Origin: Armatimonadota bacterium | Lineage (GTDB): Bacteria; Armatimonadota; Chthonomonadetes; Chthonomonadales; CAJBBX01 | Direction: 5' to 3' | Assembly (NCBI GenBank): GCA_026392115.1 | Contig: JAPLCQ010000081.1 | Location: forward strand, 29,376 to 93,375 | Length of the DNA stretch: 64,000 bases | Part shown: positions 40,728 to 50,069 of the stretch, piece after piece | Layout of the letters: every line of letters begins with the position of its first letter | How positions within the stretch are numbered: the first letter of the stretch is position 1 | Notes under the pieces: generated by a model | Seen by the model: only the letters and a program-made list of their open reading frames with translations | The model's database searches: none | Told to the model about the DNA's origin: nothing | Position numbers and translations under genes: made by a program

Positions 40728-42920
40728 ATGTGCATGAGTACCCGCCGGCAGAGGACGCGCCTGACCGGCCGCCTCCTTGGAGCGTTTGCCATGACCACAA
40801 CAACAGCCCTCGCCGTCTCGCCTGCATCCGCCGGTCCGCCCACTGACTGGCTCGTCCGCCCGCCCGCCGAGATGGCCCGCGCCGACCGTTCGGCCGACGG
40901 CAAGGAGGTAGTCCTCCACAACGGCCTCATCCGCCGCGTCTGGCGCCTGGGCCCCAACGCCGCCACCGTTGCGCTGGACAGCCTGATGACCGGCGCCTCG
41001 CTACTCCGCACCGCCTCGCCCGAGGGCTGGGTGGTGATCAACGGCGCCAAGGTGGCCGTGGGCGGCCTGGTGGGACAGCCGGAGCGCGGCTACATGCTTC
41101 CTGAGTGGATCGCCGACATGAAGGCCGACCCGGATGCGTTTCGGTTCGTGGACGCCACCAACCGGCCCACGGCTGAGCGCTTCGCCTGGAAGCGCACGGG
41201 TGCGCTGCCCGACGTCCCGTGGCCCCCGCCGGGCATCGCCGTACACCTCCGCTTCGCGGCGCCGCCGAGCCTGCCCCAGGGCGTCGAGGTCGTCTCGCAC
41301 ACCGAGATGTACGACGCGATGCCCGTCACCGCCCGCTGGTTCACGGTACGCAACGGATCCAAGGCGCCGATCACGCTCAACGCCTACTCCGTGGAGCAGT
41401 TGGCGGCCGTTGAAGGCGAGTCGGCTGTAGGCGACCAGGGGCGGTGGACGTACCCGCCCATCTACGTCGCCGGCGACTTCATGTGCGGCGGCGACACGGC
41501 CATGAACGCCAACAAGATGGCGCGCTGGGTTCTCGACCCGGCCTACACCTCGCAGGTGAACTACACGCTCACCACGCCCTGCGTACTCGAGTGCGGGCCG
41601 GCGCTGGGCCCCGACGTCACCATCCCGCCCGGCGGCTCCTACGACACGCACCGCGCCTACGAGCTGGTGCTGGACAGCGACGATCGCGAGCGCAAGGGCC
41701 TGGCCGTTCGGCGCATGTATCGCGCGCTGGCGCCGTGGACCGCCGACAACCCGCTGATGCTCCACCTCACCTCGGTGGACCCCAACGTGGTGAAGACCGC
41801 CATCGACCAGGCCGCCGAAGTGGGCTTCGAGATGGTCATCTTCAGCTTCGGCAGCGGCCTGAACATGGAGGACGCCTCCGAGCCCAACATCAAGCGCTTC
41901 AAGGAGTATGCCGACTACGCCCATTCCAAGGGCCTTCGCATCGGCGGCTACTCGCTGCTCGCCAGCCGGAGCATCGGCCCCGATGTGGACGTGGTGAACC
42001 CGAAAACGGGCAAGACCGACGGCGCCGTCTTCGGCTACTCGCCATGCCTGCAGAGCGCCTGGGGCCGCCAGTACTTCGAGCACGTAAAGGCATTCCTGAC
42101 CGGCACGGGCTTCGACCTGCTCGAGCATGACGGCAGCTACCCCGGCGATGTCTGCGCCTCCACCATGCACATCGGGCACAAGGGGCTGGACGACTCGGTG
42201 CAGTCGCAGTACGCCCTCATCCAGGAGTTCTACCACTGGTGCCGGAGCCGGGGCATCTACCTCAACGTGCCGGACTGGTACATGCTGCAGGGCTCCAACA
42301 AGACGGGCATGGGCTACCGCGAGGTGAACTGGTCGTTGCCCCGCGCCCGGCAGATCGTCCTGGGCCGCCACAACCTCTACGACGGCACGTGGGAGAAGAC
42401 CCCCACCATGGGCTGGATGTTCGTGCCGCTGGTGCAGTACCAGGGCGGCGGCGACGCGGCGACCATCGAGCCGCTGAAGGAGCATCTGGACCACTACGAG
42501 GCGCACCTGGCCAACAACCTCGGATTCGGCGCCCAGGCCTGCTACCGCGGCCCGCGGCTCTTTGACGCGCCGCAGACCAAGGCCGTCGTGCGCAAGTGGG
42601 TCGCCTGGTTCAAGGAGCATCGCGCCATCCTGGAGTCGGACGTCATCCACCTGCGCCGGGCCGACGGCCGCGACTGGGACGGCATCCTCCACGTGAACCC
42701 GGCCCTGCCCACCAAGGGGCTGGCCATGCTCTACAATCCCCTGACGCTGGCCATCACCCGCGAGGTCGCGCTGCCGCTCCGTTACACCGGGCTCGCCGGC
42801 AAGGCACGGGTGCGGGTCGGCACGGGCCGCGCTGCCACGGTGAAGGCCGACGCCTCCGGCGCCGTCCGGGTGAAGGTGACGATCCCGGCGCAGAAGGCCG
42901 TCTGGGTGACGCTGGAGTAG
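40728..42920 (+). CDS. Secreted alpha-galactosidase-like (GH36/GH27-type) glycoside hydrolase
   Basis: The 730-aa protein has a signal peptide (LLGAFAMTTTTALAVSPASA). An N-terminal beta-sandwich of about 300 residues (VVLHNGLIRRVWRLGPNAATVAL) is followed by a TIM barrel. It has GFEMVIFSFGSGLNMED, YADYAHSKGLRIGGYSL, then TGFDLLEHDGSYPGD (candidate nucleophile Asp near residue 470) and GIYLNVPDWYMLQGSNK, and ends in a small beta domain. This resembles GH36-like enzymes, but the substrate is not determined. GGAG six bases before ATG 40728 supports the start; ATG 40716 is an alternative. The ABC permeases follow 30 bases later. Confidence 0.75.
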   Translation: MCMSTRRQRTRLTGRLLGAFAMTTTTALAVSPASAGPPTDWLVRPPAEMARADRSADGKEVVLHNGLIRRVWRLGPNAATVALDSLMTGASLLRTASPEGWVVINGAKVAVGGLVGQPERGYMLPEWIADMKADPDAFRFVDATNRPTAERFAWKRTGALPDVPWPPPGIAVHLRFAAPPSLPQGVEVVSHTEMYDAMPVTARWFTVRNGSKAPITLNAYSVEQLAAVEGESAVGDQGRWTYPPIYVAGDFMCGGDTAMNANKMARWVLDPAYTSQVNYTLTTPCVLECGPALGPDVTIPPGGSYDTHRAYELVLDSDDRERKGLAVRRMYRALAPWTADNPLMLHLTSVDPNVVKTAIDQAAEVGFEMVIFSFGSGLNMEDASEPNIKRFKEYADYAHSKGLRIGGYSLLASRSIGPDVDVVNPKTGKTDGAVFGYSPCLQSAWGRQYFEHVKAFLTGTGFDLLEHDGSYPGDVCASTMHIGHKGLDDSVQSQYALIQEFYHWCRSRGIYLNVPDWYMLQGSNKTGMGYREVNWSLPRARQIVLGRHNLYDGTWEKTPTMGWMFVPLVQYQGGGDAATIEPLKEHLDHYEAHLANNLGFGAQACYRGPRLFDAPQTKAVVRKWVAWFKEHRAILESDVIHLRRADGRDWDGILHVNPALPTKGLAMLYNPLTLAITREVALPLRYTGLAGKARVRVGTGRAATVKADASGAVRVKVTIPAQKAVWVTLE

Positions 42921-42950
42921 CATCAGGCCGCACAGAATAGGAGGCAGCCC

Positions 42951-44111
42951 TTGGGCCGCCACGGACCGGCCCGCATACGGTCGCGGGCCGAGGCCATCAT
43001 GCACAAGGAGCTCATCCAGATCGCCCGCGACCCCCGGTCGCTGGGCGTGGCCCTGCTGCTCCCGGTGGTGATGCTCATCCTGTACGGCTACGGCGTCTCC
43101 GGCGACGTGCGGGACATCCGCATGGCGGTGGTCGACTGGTCGCGAACCGCTGCCTCGCGGGACCTGGTGGGCGCCTTCACGCGGTCGGGCTACTTCACCG
43201 CCGCCTACCGGACCGACCGCTACGCCGACGCCTGCGCCGAGCTGGACGGTCGCCGCGTGAAGATGGTCCTCGTGATCCCCGCCGACTTCGCCCGGCGCAT
43301 GGCGGGCGGCCGCGCCGTCGCCGTCCAGTGCCTGCTGGACGGCAGCGACCCCACCACGGCGGGCGTCGCCGGCGGCTACGTGGAATCGGTGGCACGAACC
43401 TGGTCGTCGGCGCGCATCGTCACGCGCCTGCGTAAGGCCGGCATGGGCTTCCGGGCGCAGGGTATCCCCCCACTGGACCTCCGGACGCGCGTCTGGTACA
43501 ACGAAGAACTCCGGAACATGAACTACATCGTTCCGGGCCTCATCGCCGTGATCATGATGATGACCTCTGCGCTCCTCACCTCCGGCACGATCTCGCGGGA
43601 GCGCGAGCGCGGGACCATCGAGCAGCTGATCGCCTCGCCGCTCCGCCCCTGGGAATTGATGCTCGGCAAGATCGCCGCCTACGCGCTGGTGGCCTGCCTC
43701 GACGTGGTCATCGTGGTGGCGCTGGGGCGCGCCTGGTTCGGCGTCCCCCTGCGCGGGAGCCTCTGGCTACTGGCGGGCGGCTCGGCGCTCTTCCTCATGT
43801 CCTCGCTGGGCCTGGGCCTGCTCATCTCGTCGGCGATCCCGTCGCAGCAGGCGGCCATGGTTGCGGCCATCATGGTCACCATGGTGCCGAGCATCCTCCT
43901 GTCCGGCTTCTACTTCCCCATCGGCAGCATGCCGCCCGTGGTGCAGGCGTTCACCACCATCGTTCCCGCCCGCTACTTCCTTGCGCTCGTCCGCGGCGTC
44001 TTCCTTAAGGGTTCCGGCATGGCCGAGCTCTGGCCCAACCTGGCGGCGCTGGGATGCATGGGCCTGCTGCTGATGACGGCCAGCATCCGGGCCTTCAAGA
44101 AGAGGCTGTGA
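42951..44111 (+). CDS. ABC-2 type transporter permease (first of pair)
   Basis: The 386-aa protein has one N-terminal helix (LGVALLLPVVMLILYGYGV), a large external domain of about 150 residues (MAVVDWSRTAASRDLVGAFTRSG) and five C-terminal helices with ISRERERGTIEQLIASPLRPWELMLGK, the coupling-helix signature of ABC-2 permeases of the YbhR/YhhJ type. The TTG start at 42951 has TAGGAGGC upstream. Such permeases need an ATPase and usually an HlyD-type adaptor; neither is in this window. Likely role: export of a drug-like or lipid substrate as a heterodimer with the next gene. Confidence 0.9.
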   Translation: MGRHGPARIRSRAEAIMHKELIQIARDPRSLGVALLLPVVMLILYGYGVSGDVRDIRMAVVDWSRTAASRDLVGAFTRSGYFTAAYRTDRYADACAELDGRRVKMVLVIPADFARRMAGGRAVAVQCLLDGSDPTTAGVAGGYVESVARTWSSARIVTRLRKAGMGFRAQGIPPLDLRTRVWYNEELRNMNYIVPGLIAVIMMMTSALLTSGTISRERERGTIEQLIASPLRPWELMLGKIAAYALVACLDVVIVVALGRAWFGVPLRGSLWLLAGGSALFLMSSLGLGLLISSAIPSQQAAMVAAIMVTMVPSILLSGFYFPIGSMPPVVQAFTTIVPARYFLALVRGVFLKGSGMAELWPNLAALGCMGLLLMTASIRAFKKRL

Positions 44112-44112
44112 G

Positions 44113-45237
44113 ATGAGCGTCCGCGATGTCGCCCTCAAGGAGTTCCGCCAGGTCCGCCGCGACAGGCGCATCCTGCCGTTCATGTTCGCCGTTCCCGTGA
44201 TCCAGCTACTGCTCTTCGGCTTCGCGGTGAGCACCGATATCAAGCGGCTCGAACTGGTGGTGTGCGACATGGACCGCTCCAGCAAGAGCCGCCAACTCAT
44301 CCGCATGGTGCAGGGCTCGGAGTACTTCCGGTACCAGGGCGATGTGCCGGACCTGCGCGGCGCCGGCCGCGCGCTGGACACGGGCGCGGCCAAGATCGCC
44401 CTGGTCATACCGCCCGGCTACCAGCGCGACATCGCCCGAGGCCGGACCGCCGTGGTACAGGCCCTCCTCGATGGATCGGACGCCAACGCGGGCTCCGTAG
44501 CGTCCGGCTACCTGGGCAGGCTCGCGCAGACGCGCTCGGCTGTGCTGCTCGAGAATCGCCTTGCAAGGCTGGGCGCCTTCAGGCCCACGGCCGGCGGACT
44601 GGAGCCGCGCCTCCGGCTCTGGTACAACCCCGGCCTGGAGAGCGCGCTCTTCATGATCCCCGGCGTCATGGCCATCGTCATGGGTCTGGTCGCCACCTCG
44701 CTCTCGTCCATGTGCATCGTGCGGGAGCGCGAGATCGGCACCATGGAGCAACTCATCGTCACGCCGCTCAGGGCCTGGGAACTCATGCTTGGCAAGATGC
44801 TTCCCTATGTGGCGGTAGGCTACGTGAACCTGACGGCCATCCTGGTCGTCAATGCCCTCGTCTTCCACGTGCCGCTGCGGGGAAGCCTCGGCCTCTTGGC
44901 GCTCCTTACGGGCGTCTACCTCGTGGCGCAGGTGGGCCTGGGGCTCCTCATCAGCGTCACCAGCCGCACGCAGCAGCAGGCGCAGTACCTGACGGCCTTC
45001 TTCTTCATGCCCAACATGCTGCTCTCAGGCTTCATGTTCCCCATCGAGAACATGCCCGACGCCCTCCAGGTGGTCACCTACGCCCTTCCGGCGCGCTATT
45101 TCATCGTGATCAGCCGAGCCGTCTTCCTGCGAGGCAGCGATGCCTGGACCCTCCTCGACCAAATCGTGCCGCTCTGCGCCCTCTCGTTGCTGCTCCTGGC
45201 AGCCGCAGCCCGCCAGTTCCACAAGCGCTCCGACTGA
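44113..45237 (+). CDS. ABC-2 type transporter permease (second of pair)
   Basis: The 374-aa paralogue of the preceding gene has the same layout: N-terminal helix (RRDRRILPFMFAVPVIQLLLFGFAV), external domain with VVCDMDRSSKSRQLIRMVQGSEYF, and C-terminal helices with CIVREREIGTMEQLIVTPLRAWELMLGK. It starts one base after the first permease stop, so the two form one translation unit and probably a heterodimer. No ATPase follows; the next gene is a glycosidase-like protein 126 bases on. Confidence 0.9.
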   Translation: MSVRDVALKEFRQVRRDRRILPFMFAVPVIQLLLFGFAVSTDIKRLELVVCDMDRSSKSRQLIRMVQGSEYFRYQGDVPDLRGAGRALDTGAAKIALVIPPGYQRDIARGRTAVVQALLDGSDANAGSVASGYLGRLAQTRSAVLLENRLARLGAFRPTAGGLEPRLRLWYNPGLESALFMIPGVMAIVMGLVATSLSSMCIVREREIGTMEQLIVTPLRAWELMLGKMLPYVAVGYVNLTAILVVNALVFHVPLRGSLGLLALLTGVYLVAQVGLGLLISVTSRTQQQAQYLTAFFFMPNMLLSGFMFPIENMPDALQVVTYALPARYFIVISRAVFLRGSDAWTLLDQIVPLCALSLLLLAAAARQFHKRSD

Positions 45238-45363
45238 GGGTGGCCGTCAGCAACGACAACTCCGTCGTAGGCGTGGCCTTGCCGGCCGCACGGCCCAGAC
45301 TGCCATGGCTCTCGAAGGACACTCCGCCGCCGCCGCCTAACTTACGACCCAGGAGAACCGCCC

Positions 45364-48186
45364 ATGCCTGCATTCAGCCTTGCCGCCGCCCTCATGCTCG
45401 CAGCCGCGCCGCCTGCCCTGCCCGCCGGCGCCATTCGCATCGAGAACGCCCACGTTCGATGGATCATTGGGCGCGACGGCCGCAACCTGGGCATCTGGGC
45501 CAGGCGCTCAGGCATGGAGATCATGCGGCGCGAGCCGACCTCCTGGTTCGCCGTGGCGCGCAAGGGCGACCGGGGCCTCACGCCGGATCGGGTGGCGATG
45601 GCAGACGGCAAGCTGACGCTGGATTTCCCCGGCGGTGCGCAGGCCGTGCTGTCCGTCGTCACGAGGCCCGATGCCATTGTCTTCACCGTGGAGCGCTGGC
45701 GAGGCGACGCCGACGAGTTCACCTTCGCCAACGCCCCGCTGACGCTGGACCCAGAGAAAGACGAACCCTTCGCCGCCTGCGCTCTGGCGCTCAACGTGCG
45801 GACGAACGTGCTGCCGTTGCCCGGCCCGGCCAACGAGCTCGGCGCCCACGCCTACGCCCGGCTGGGCATCCAGGGCGCGTCCGCCGCGCTGGTGGCGGGC
45901 CCCACGGGCGGTCTGCGGGCCCAGCTCAAGCGCACCGTCTCCGCCGCGCCGGACCTGCCGCACTCGTCGGTCGGCGGCCCCTGGGCCATGGACGCCCGGG
46001 CCACGCGAGCCTCCTACCTCTTCAACCACAACGGCCTGGGCGTGGCCGACGTGCCGAAGTGGGTGGCGACGGCGCGGGCAGTGGGCGCCACACAGATCGA
46101 CTTCCACGGCGGGGAGTCCTTCCGGTTCGGCGACTTCGCGCCCAGCCCCAAGCTCTACCCGCGCGGACGCGCCGACCTGAAGGCGGTGATCGACGGCCTC
46201 CACGCCCAGGGGCTTCAGGCGGGCCTGCACACCTACGCCTTCTTCATCGACAAGAAGTCGCCCTACGTCACGCCCGTGCCCGACAAGCGGCTGGCTTTCG
46301 CCCGGACGCTGACCCTGGCGGAGCCGCTCACGGCCGATGCCGATACGGTGACAGTCGCCGAGAGCACGCAGGGGCTGAACGCCACCACGGGCTTCTTCGT
46401 GCCCAACAGCGCCACGCTGCGCATCGGCGACGAGCTGATCACCTTCACCGCGGCGAGCCAGTCGCCGCCCTGGCGTTTCACCGGCTGCACCCGCGGTGCG
46501 CTGGGCACGAAGTCCGCGGCCCACGCCGCCGGTGACAAGGCCGACCATCTGAAGGAGCTCTTCGGCCTCTTCCTGCCCGATCCCAACAGCACGCTCTTCA
46601 CCGAGGTCGCCGACAACACGGCCCGCATGTACAACGAGTGCGGTTTCGACATGATCTACCTCGACGCGCTGGACGGCTCCTTCATCCTCGCCGGCGGCGA
46701 GTGGGCGTGGCACTACGGCTCCAAGTTCGTCTTCGAGCTGTGCAAGCGGCTCCAGCGGCCGGCCATCATGGAGATGAGCACCTTCCACCATCACCTCTGG
46801 TGCGTCCGGTCGCGCATGGGGGCGTGGGACTGCCCCCGCACCGGCGTCAAGGAGTTCGTGGACATGCACCGAGTGGTGAACCGCGCCAACACCCGCATGT
46901 TCCTGCCGTCGCAGCTGGGCTGGTGGTCCATCTTCGGCTGGGACGGTGTTCAGCCCGACCGCACCATGCCGGATGACCTGGAGTACCTGCTCTGCAAGGC
47001 GGTGGCCGACGACGCGGGCGTGGCGATGATGGGCTTCAGCCCCGAGGTGCTGGCCGAGGCGGAGGGGCTCCAGCGGCACGCCGAGCTGATCCGGCGCTAC
47101 GAGGAGATCCGACGCACCGGCGCGGCGCCGCCCGCCCTCCGTCGCAGGCTGGGCGAGCCGAGGGCCGAGTTCACGCTGGTCGACGGCAAGCCCGGCAAGC
47201 GCGCCTTCGCGCCGGTCTCCTACGCCAAGCGCACGGTGGAGGGACCGAAGGCGGCGTGGCGCGTGGCCAATCCCTTCCCTGCGCAACCCGCCCGTGTCCG
47301 CATCGAGGCGCTCCTGCAGGTCGGACCGAACAAGGACCCCAACCGCCTGCTCTCGGCCGCCACACTGGGCAGCCTCACCACGCCGAAGTGCGCCCCCGGC
47401 GTGACGCTAACGGTCGGCGTTGGTCCAGGTCCAGCCGCCGAGGGCGCCGTGCGGCTGACGGCGAAGAACGCCACGGCGGCCTCCAACGGCGCCTGGTGCA
47501 TGGTGGAGCGCCTCTTCAACCCGGCCATCGACCTGACGCACAAGGCGCTGGGCGTCTGGGTCCACGGCGACGGCAAGGGCGCCGTCCTCAACCTGCAGCT
47601 ACGCAGCCCGGAGAACGTCACGCCCGGCGCGGCCGAGCGCTACGTGAAGCTCGACTTCACCGGCTGGCGCAGGGTGGAGTTGCCGGAGCCCGAGAGCGAG
47701 CGGCTCAGCACCGTCGCCTGGCCCTACGCCGCCGATCGCGCCACGTGGGAGACGAACCGCACCGCCGCCTTCGGCGCCGCATACAAGCTCTACCACCCCT
47801 GGGTGGTCTACGGCAGCATCGGGGCTCTCGGCGTCTGGCTGAACAACATACCTGCGAACGGCGAGACCGAGGTGGTGATCGGCGCCGTGGAGGCGCTGCC
47901 GCTGGTCGACGGCGTGGTCACCTATCCCTCGGTCACGGTCGCCGGCCGCACCCTCACCTTCCCGGTGGAGCTTCAAAGCGGCCAGTGGCTGGAGTACGAG
48001 CCCGGCAAGCCGGCGCGGGTCTACAGCCCTTCCGGCAAGCCGCTCCGCCAGGTGGAGCCGACGGGCGAGGCGCCGGCGCTACAATCCGGAGCCAACGAGG
48101 TCACGTTCAGCTGCCGCGAGAACCCCTCCACGCCGCCGCGCTGCCGGGTGACGCTCCAGACGCGCGGCAAGGATCTCAAGTTCTGA
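45364..48186 (+). CDS. Large secreted TIM-barrel glycosidase-like protein
   Basis: The 940-aa protein has a signal peptide (FSLAAALMLAAAPPALPAGA) and AGGAGA before ATG 45364. An N-terminal beta domain of about 210 residues (IENAHVRWIIGRDGRNLGIW) is followed by a barrel: GATQIDFHGGESFRFGDF, VIDGLHAQGLQAGLHTYAFFIDKKSPYVTP, an inserted beta segment, then ECGFDMIYLDALDGSF (candidate catalytic Asp near residue 435) and PAIMEMSTFHHHLWCVRSRMGAWD. The C-terminal 350 residues are beta-rich and look like a sugar-binding jelly roll. No family name is certain; the mode resembles GH36/GH31-like enzymes. It converges on the sulfatase with 6 bases between stops. Confidence 0.7.
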   Translation: MPAFSLAAALMLAAAPPALPAGAIRIENAHVRWIIGRDGRNLGIWARRSGMEIMRREPTSWFAVARKGDRGLTPDRVAMADGKLTLDFPGGAQAVLSVVTRPDAIVFTVERWRGDADEFTFANAPLTLDPEKDEPFAACALALNVRTNVLPLPGPANELGAHAYARLGIQGASAALVAGPTGGLRAQLKRTVSAAPDLPHSSVGGPWAMDARATRASYLFNHNGLGVADVPKWVATARAVGATQIDFHGGESFRFGDFAPSPKLYPRGRADLKAVIDGLHAQGLQAGLHTYAFFIDKKSPYVTPVPDKRLAFARTLTLAEPLTADADTVTVAESTQGLNATTGFFVPNSATLRIGDELITFTAASQSPPWRFTGCTRGALGTKSAAHAAGDKADHLKELFGLFLPDPNSTLFTEVADNTARMYNECGFDMIYLDALDGSFILAGGEWAWHYGSKFVFELCKRLQRPAIMEMSTFHHHLWCVRSRMGAWDCPRTGVKEFVDMHRVVNRANTRMFLPSQLGWWSIFGWDGVQPDRTMPDDLEYLLCKAVADDAGVAMMGFSPEVLAEAEGLQRHAELIRRYEEIRRTGAAPPALRRRLGEPRAEFTLVDGKPGKRAFAPVSYAKRTVEGPKAAWRVANPFPAQPARVRIEALLQVGPNKDPNRLLSAATLGSLTTPKCAPGVTLTVGVGPGPAAEGAVRLTAKNATAASNGAWCMVERLFNPAIDLTHKALGVWVHGDGKGAVLNLQLRSPENVTPGAAERYVKLDFTGWRRVELPEPESERLSTVAWPYAADRATWETNRTAAFGAAYKLYHPWVVYGSIGALGVWLNNIPANGETEVVIGAVEALPLVDGVVTYPSVTVAGRTLTFPVELQSGQWLEYEPGKPARVYSPSGKPLRQVEPTGEAPALQSGANEVTFSCRENPSTPPRCRVTLQTRGKDLKF

Positions 48187-48192
48187 CCGAGG

Positions 48193-50058
48193 CTACCACC
48201 TCCACTCGTGCGCCACGGCCCCGGTGCGGGACAGGAGCCGGATGTGGGCGATCTCCACGCGGCCAGGCGCCATGCATGGGTCCAGCCGCAGGCTCCTGAT
48301 GGCCGTGGCCACCGGTAGCGCCACCTGGTAGTCGTACCACTCGCCGTCGTGCGTCACGGTGAAGAAGACCGATCTGGGGCGGGCGAAGCCGGGCTGGGCT
48401 TCGGTGGCCCAGAGCGCCTGGCCCTGCCCGGTCGACCGCGAGCGCATCCGTAGCTCGAGCACAAACGGGCCGGGCTGCTCAGGAACCTGTCGGGTCGTCA
48501 TAGATGGATCGCCGCCGCTGCACTCCACCACCAGAGCCCCGCCCTGCACCGCCAGGTCGGCATTCGGGTTGCCGTACCAGCCCGCCACCGGCGCCCGGTA
48601 GGCCGGGTTCGGCTTCGGCACGAGGGCGTCGGTATCGCGCAGGTGGCGGTCGATGAGCGCGTTCATCTTCTGCACGCGGTCGGGGTGCTGGACCGCCAGG
48701 TCGCGCGTCTCGCCCAGGTCCTCGCGGAGGTTGTATAGCTCGAACCGGTCCTCCTGCTTCGGCCCGTCGGCGTAGAAGCGGATCAGTTTCCAGTCGCCCT
48801 GTCGCACCCAGGTCGAGGGCAGGTTGCCCGTGGCGGGCACGTAGTGCGGGAAGTGGCAGAAGAGCGCCTCGCGCCGGAGCTTGCGCCCTGCCAGCGCGGG
48901 GAGCAGGCTTACGCCGTCCATCGCCTGGCCCCGCTTGCCGCGGGCGCCGCAGGACGCGAGCAGCGTCGGGTACCAGTCGATGCTGGAGACGACCTCTTCG
49001 GATCGGCTCCCTGGCCTCACCTTGCCCGGCCACGCGACGAGCAGCGGCACGCGGGTCCCACCCTCGTAGATGGTCGCCTTGCCGCCCCGGAGAGGCGCGT
49101 TGCTGGTGGGCGTCACGCCCTCGGGCCGATCATACATGTTGCCGCCGTTGTCGGACATGAAGACCACCAGGGTGTTCGCGGCCTTGCCTGTCCGGTCCAG
49201 CGCGTCCAGCAGCTTGCCGAGGCAGGCGTCCATGGTCTCCACCATGGCTCCCATGATGGGGCTCTTCTGCGGGTTGGCCGGGTCGACGCGGGGCCTGTAC
49301 TGCTCCATCAGATCCGGCTTGCCCTGGAACGGCGCGTGCACCGAGAAGAGCCAGTAGTTCAGGAAGAAGGGCGCCTCGCCGGGCTCCTCGATGAAGCGCA
49401 CAGCCTCGGCGGTGAGCCGGTCATCGATCTGCTCGCCGGCAGGGCCGTCGGCGAAGCCGGGCATGCGGTAGGGCGCGAAGTAGCTGGGAGGGCCGGGATA
49501 GCTGCCGCCGGGCTGGTTGCGGTCGAAGCCCTGGCTGGTGGGCAGGTAGGGGTCCCATCCCAGGTGCCACTTGCCGAAGTGAGCCGTGCGGTAGCCCGCG
49601 TCGCGCAGGGCCTCCGCGATGGTGTGGTATTCCAGCGGCAGGCGCGTACGCGTCTCCGGGCAGACGGCCTTCTGCTCCTGCGCGGCCCGCGGGGGTAGCT
49701 TGGGGTCCAGCACGACCTGCTGCAGGTGCCCCGCAGGCGTGGTGAAGCGGAGGCGGCAGGGGTACTGGCCCGTCATCAGGCTGGCCCGCGTGGGCGAGCA
49801 GAGCGGGTTGGCCGAGTAGGCCTGCGTGAACATCATGCCCCGGGCCGCCAGCCGCGCCAGGTTGGGTGTGCGGTAGAAGGGGCTGCCGTAGAGCGCGCTG
49901 TCCATCCATCCCAGGTCGTCCGCCAGGATGAAGAGGACGTTGGGCCGCTCCGGCGCAGCACCGGCCCGCTCGCCGGCGCCCATGCCGACCGCCGCCGACG
50001 ACGCCACGAACTGCCTGCGCGAGACGCCGCGCCCTTCCGATCCCGGTTGGCATGCCAT
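48193..50058 (-). CDS. Tat-exported sulfatase (type I formylglycine)
   Basis: The 621-aa protein has a Tat signal (GVSRRQFVASSAAVGMGAG), the metal motif NVLFILADDLGWMDSALYG (Asp pair) and the active-site motif LCSPTRASLMTGQY, in which Cys is converted to formylglycine. More alkaline-phosphatase-fold motifs follow: HFGKWHLG, VVFMSDNGGN, and the C-terminal subdomain WKLIRFY...ELYNLREDLGETRDL. An extra C-terminal beta domain of about 110 residues is present. Role: release of sulfate from sulfated glycans. A formylglycine-generating enzyme must be encoded elsewhere. It is last of a minus-strand series, 11 bases after the gene at 50070-52301. Confidence 0.95.
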   Translation of the reverse strand: MACQPGSEGRGVSRRQFVASSAAVGMGAGERAGAAPERPNVLFILADDLGWMDSALYGSPFYRTPNLARLAARGMMFTQAYSANPLCSPTRASLMTGQYPCRLRFTTPAGHLQQVVLDPKLPPRAAQEQKAVCPETRTRLPLEYHTIAEALRDAGYRTAHFGKWHLGWDPYLPTSQGFDRNQPGGSYPGPPSYFAPYRMPGFADGPAGEQIDDRLTAEAVRFIEEPGEAPFFLNYWLFSVHAPFQGKPDLMEQYRPRVDPANPQKSPIMGAMVETMDACLGKLLDALDRTGKAANTLVVFMSDNGGNMYDRPEGVTPTSNAPLRGGKATIYEGGTRVPLLVAWPGKVRPGSRSEEVVSSIDWYPTLLASCGARGKRGQAMDGVSLLPALAGRKLRREALFCHFPHYVPATGNLPSTWVRQGDWKLIRFYADGPKQEDRFELYNLREDLGETRDLAVQHPDRVQKMNALIDRHLRDTDALVPKPNPAYRAPVAGWYGNPNADLAVQGGALVVECSGGDPSMTTRQVPEQPGPFVLELRMRSRSTGQGQALWATEAQPGFARPRSVFFTVTHDGEWYDYQVALPVATAIRSLRLDPCMAPGRVEIAHIRLLSRTGAVAHEWRW

Positions 50059-50069
50059 GGTCACCCTCC

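Noticed and set aside
44262..46535. 757-aa plus-strand frame across the permease and glycosidase genes
   Set aside because: It spans two well-supported genes in another frame and is low in hydrophobic residues; a GC-rich shadow.
45508..47286. 592-aa minus-strand frame
   Set aside because: Antisense shadow of the 940-aa glycosidase-like gene; no conserved pattern.
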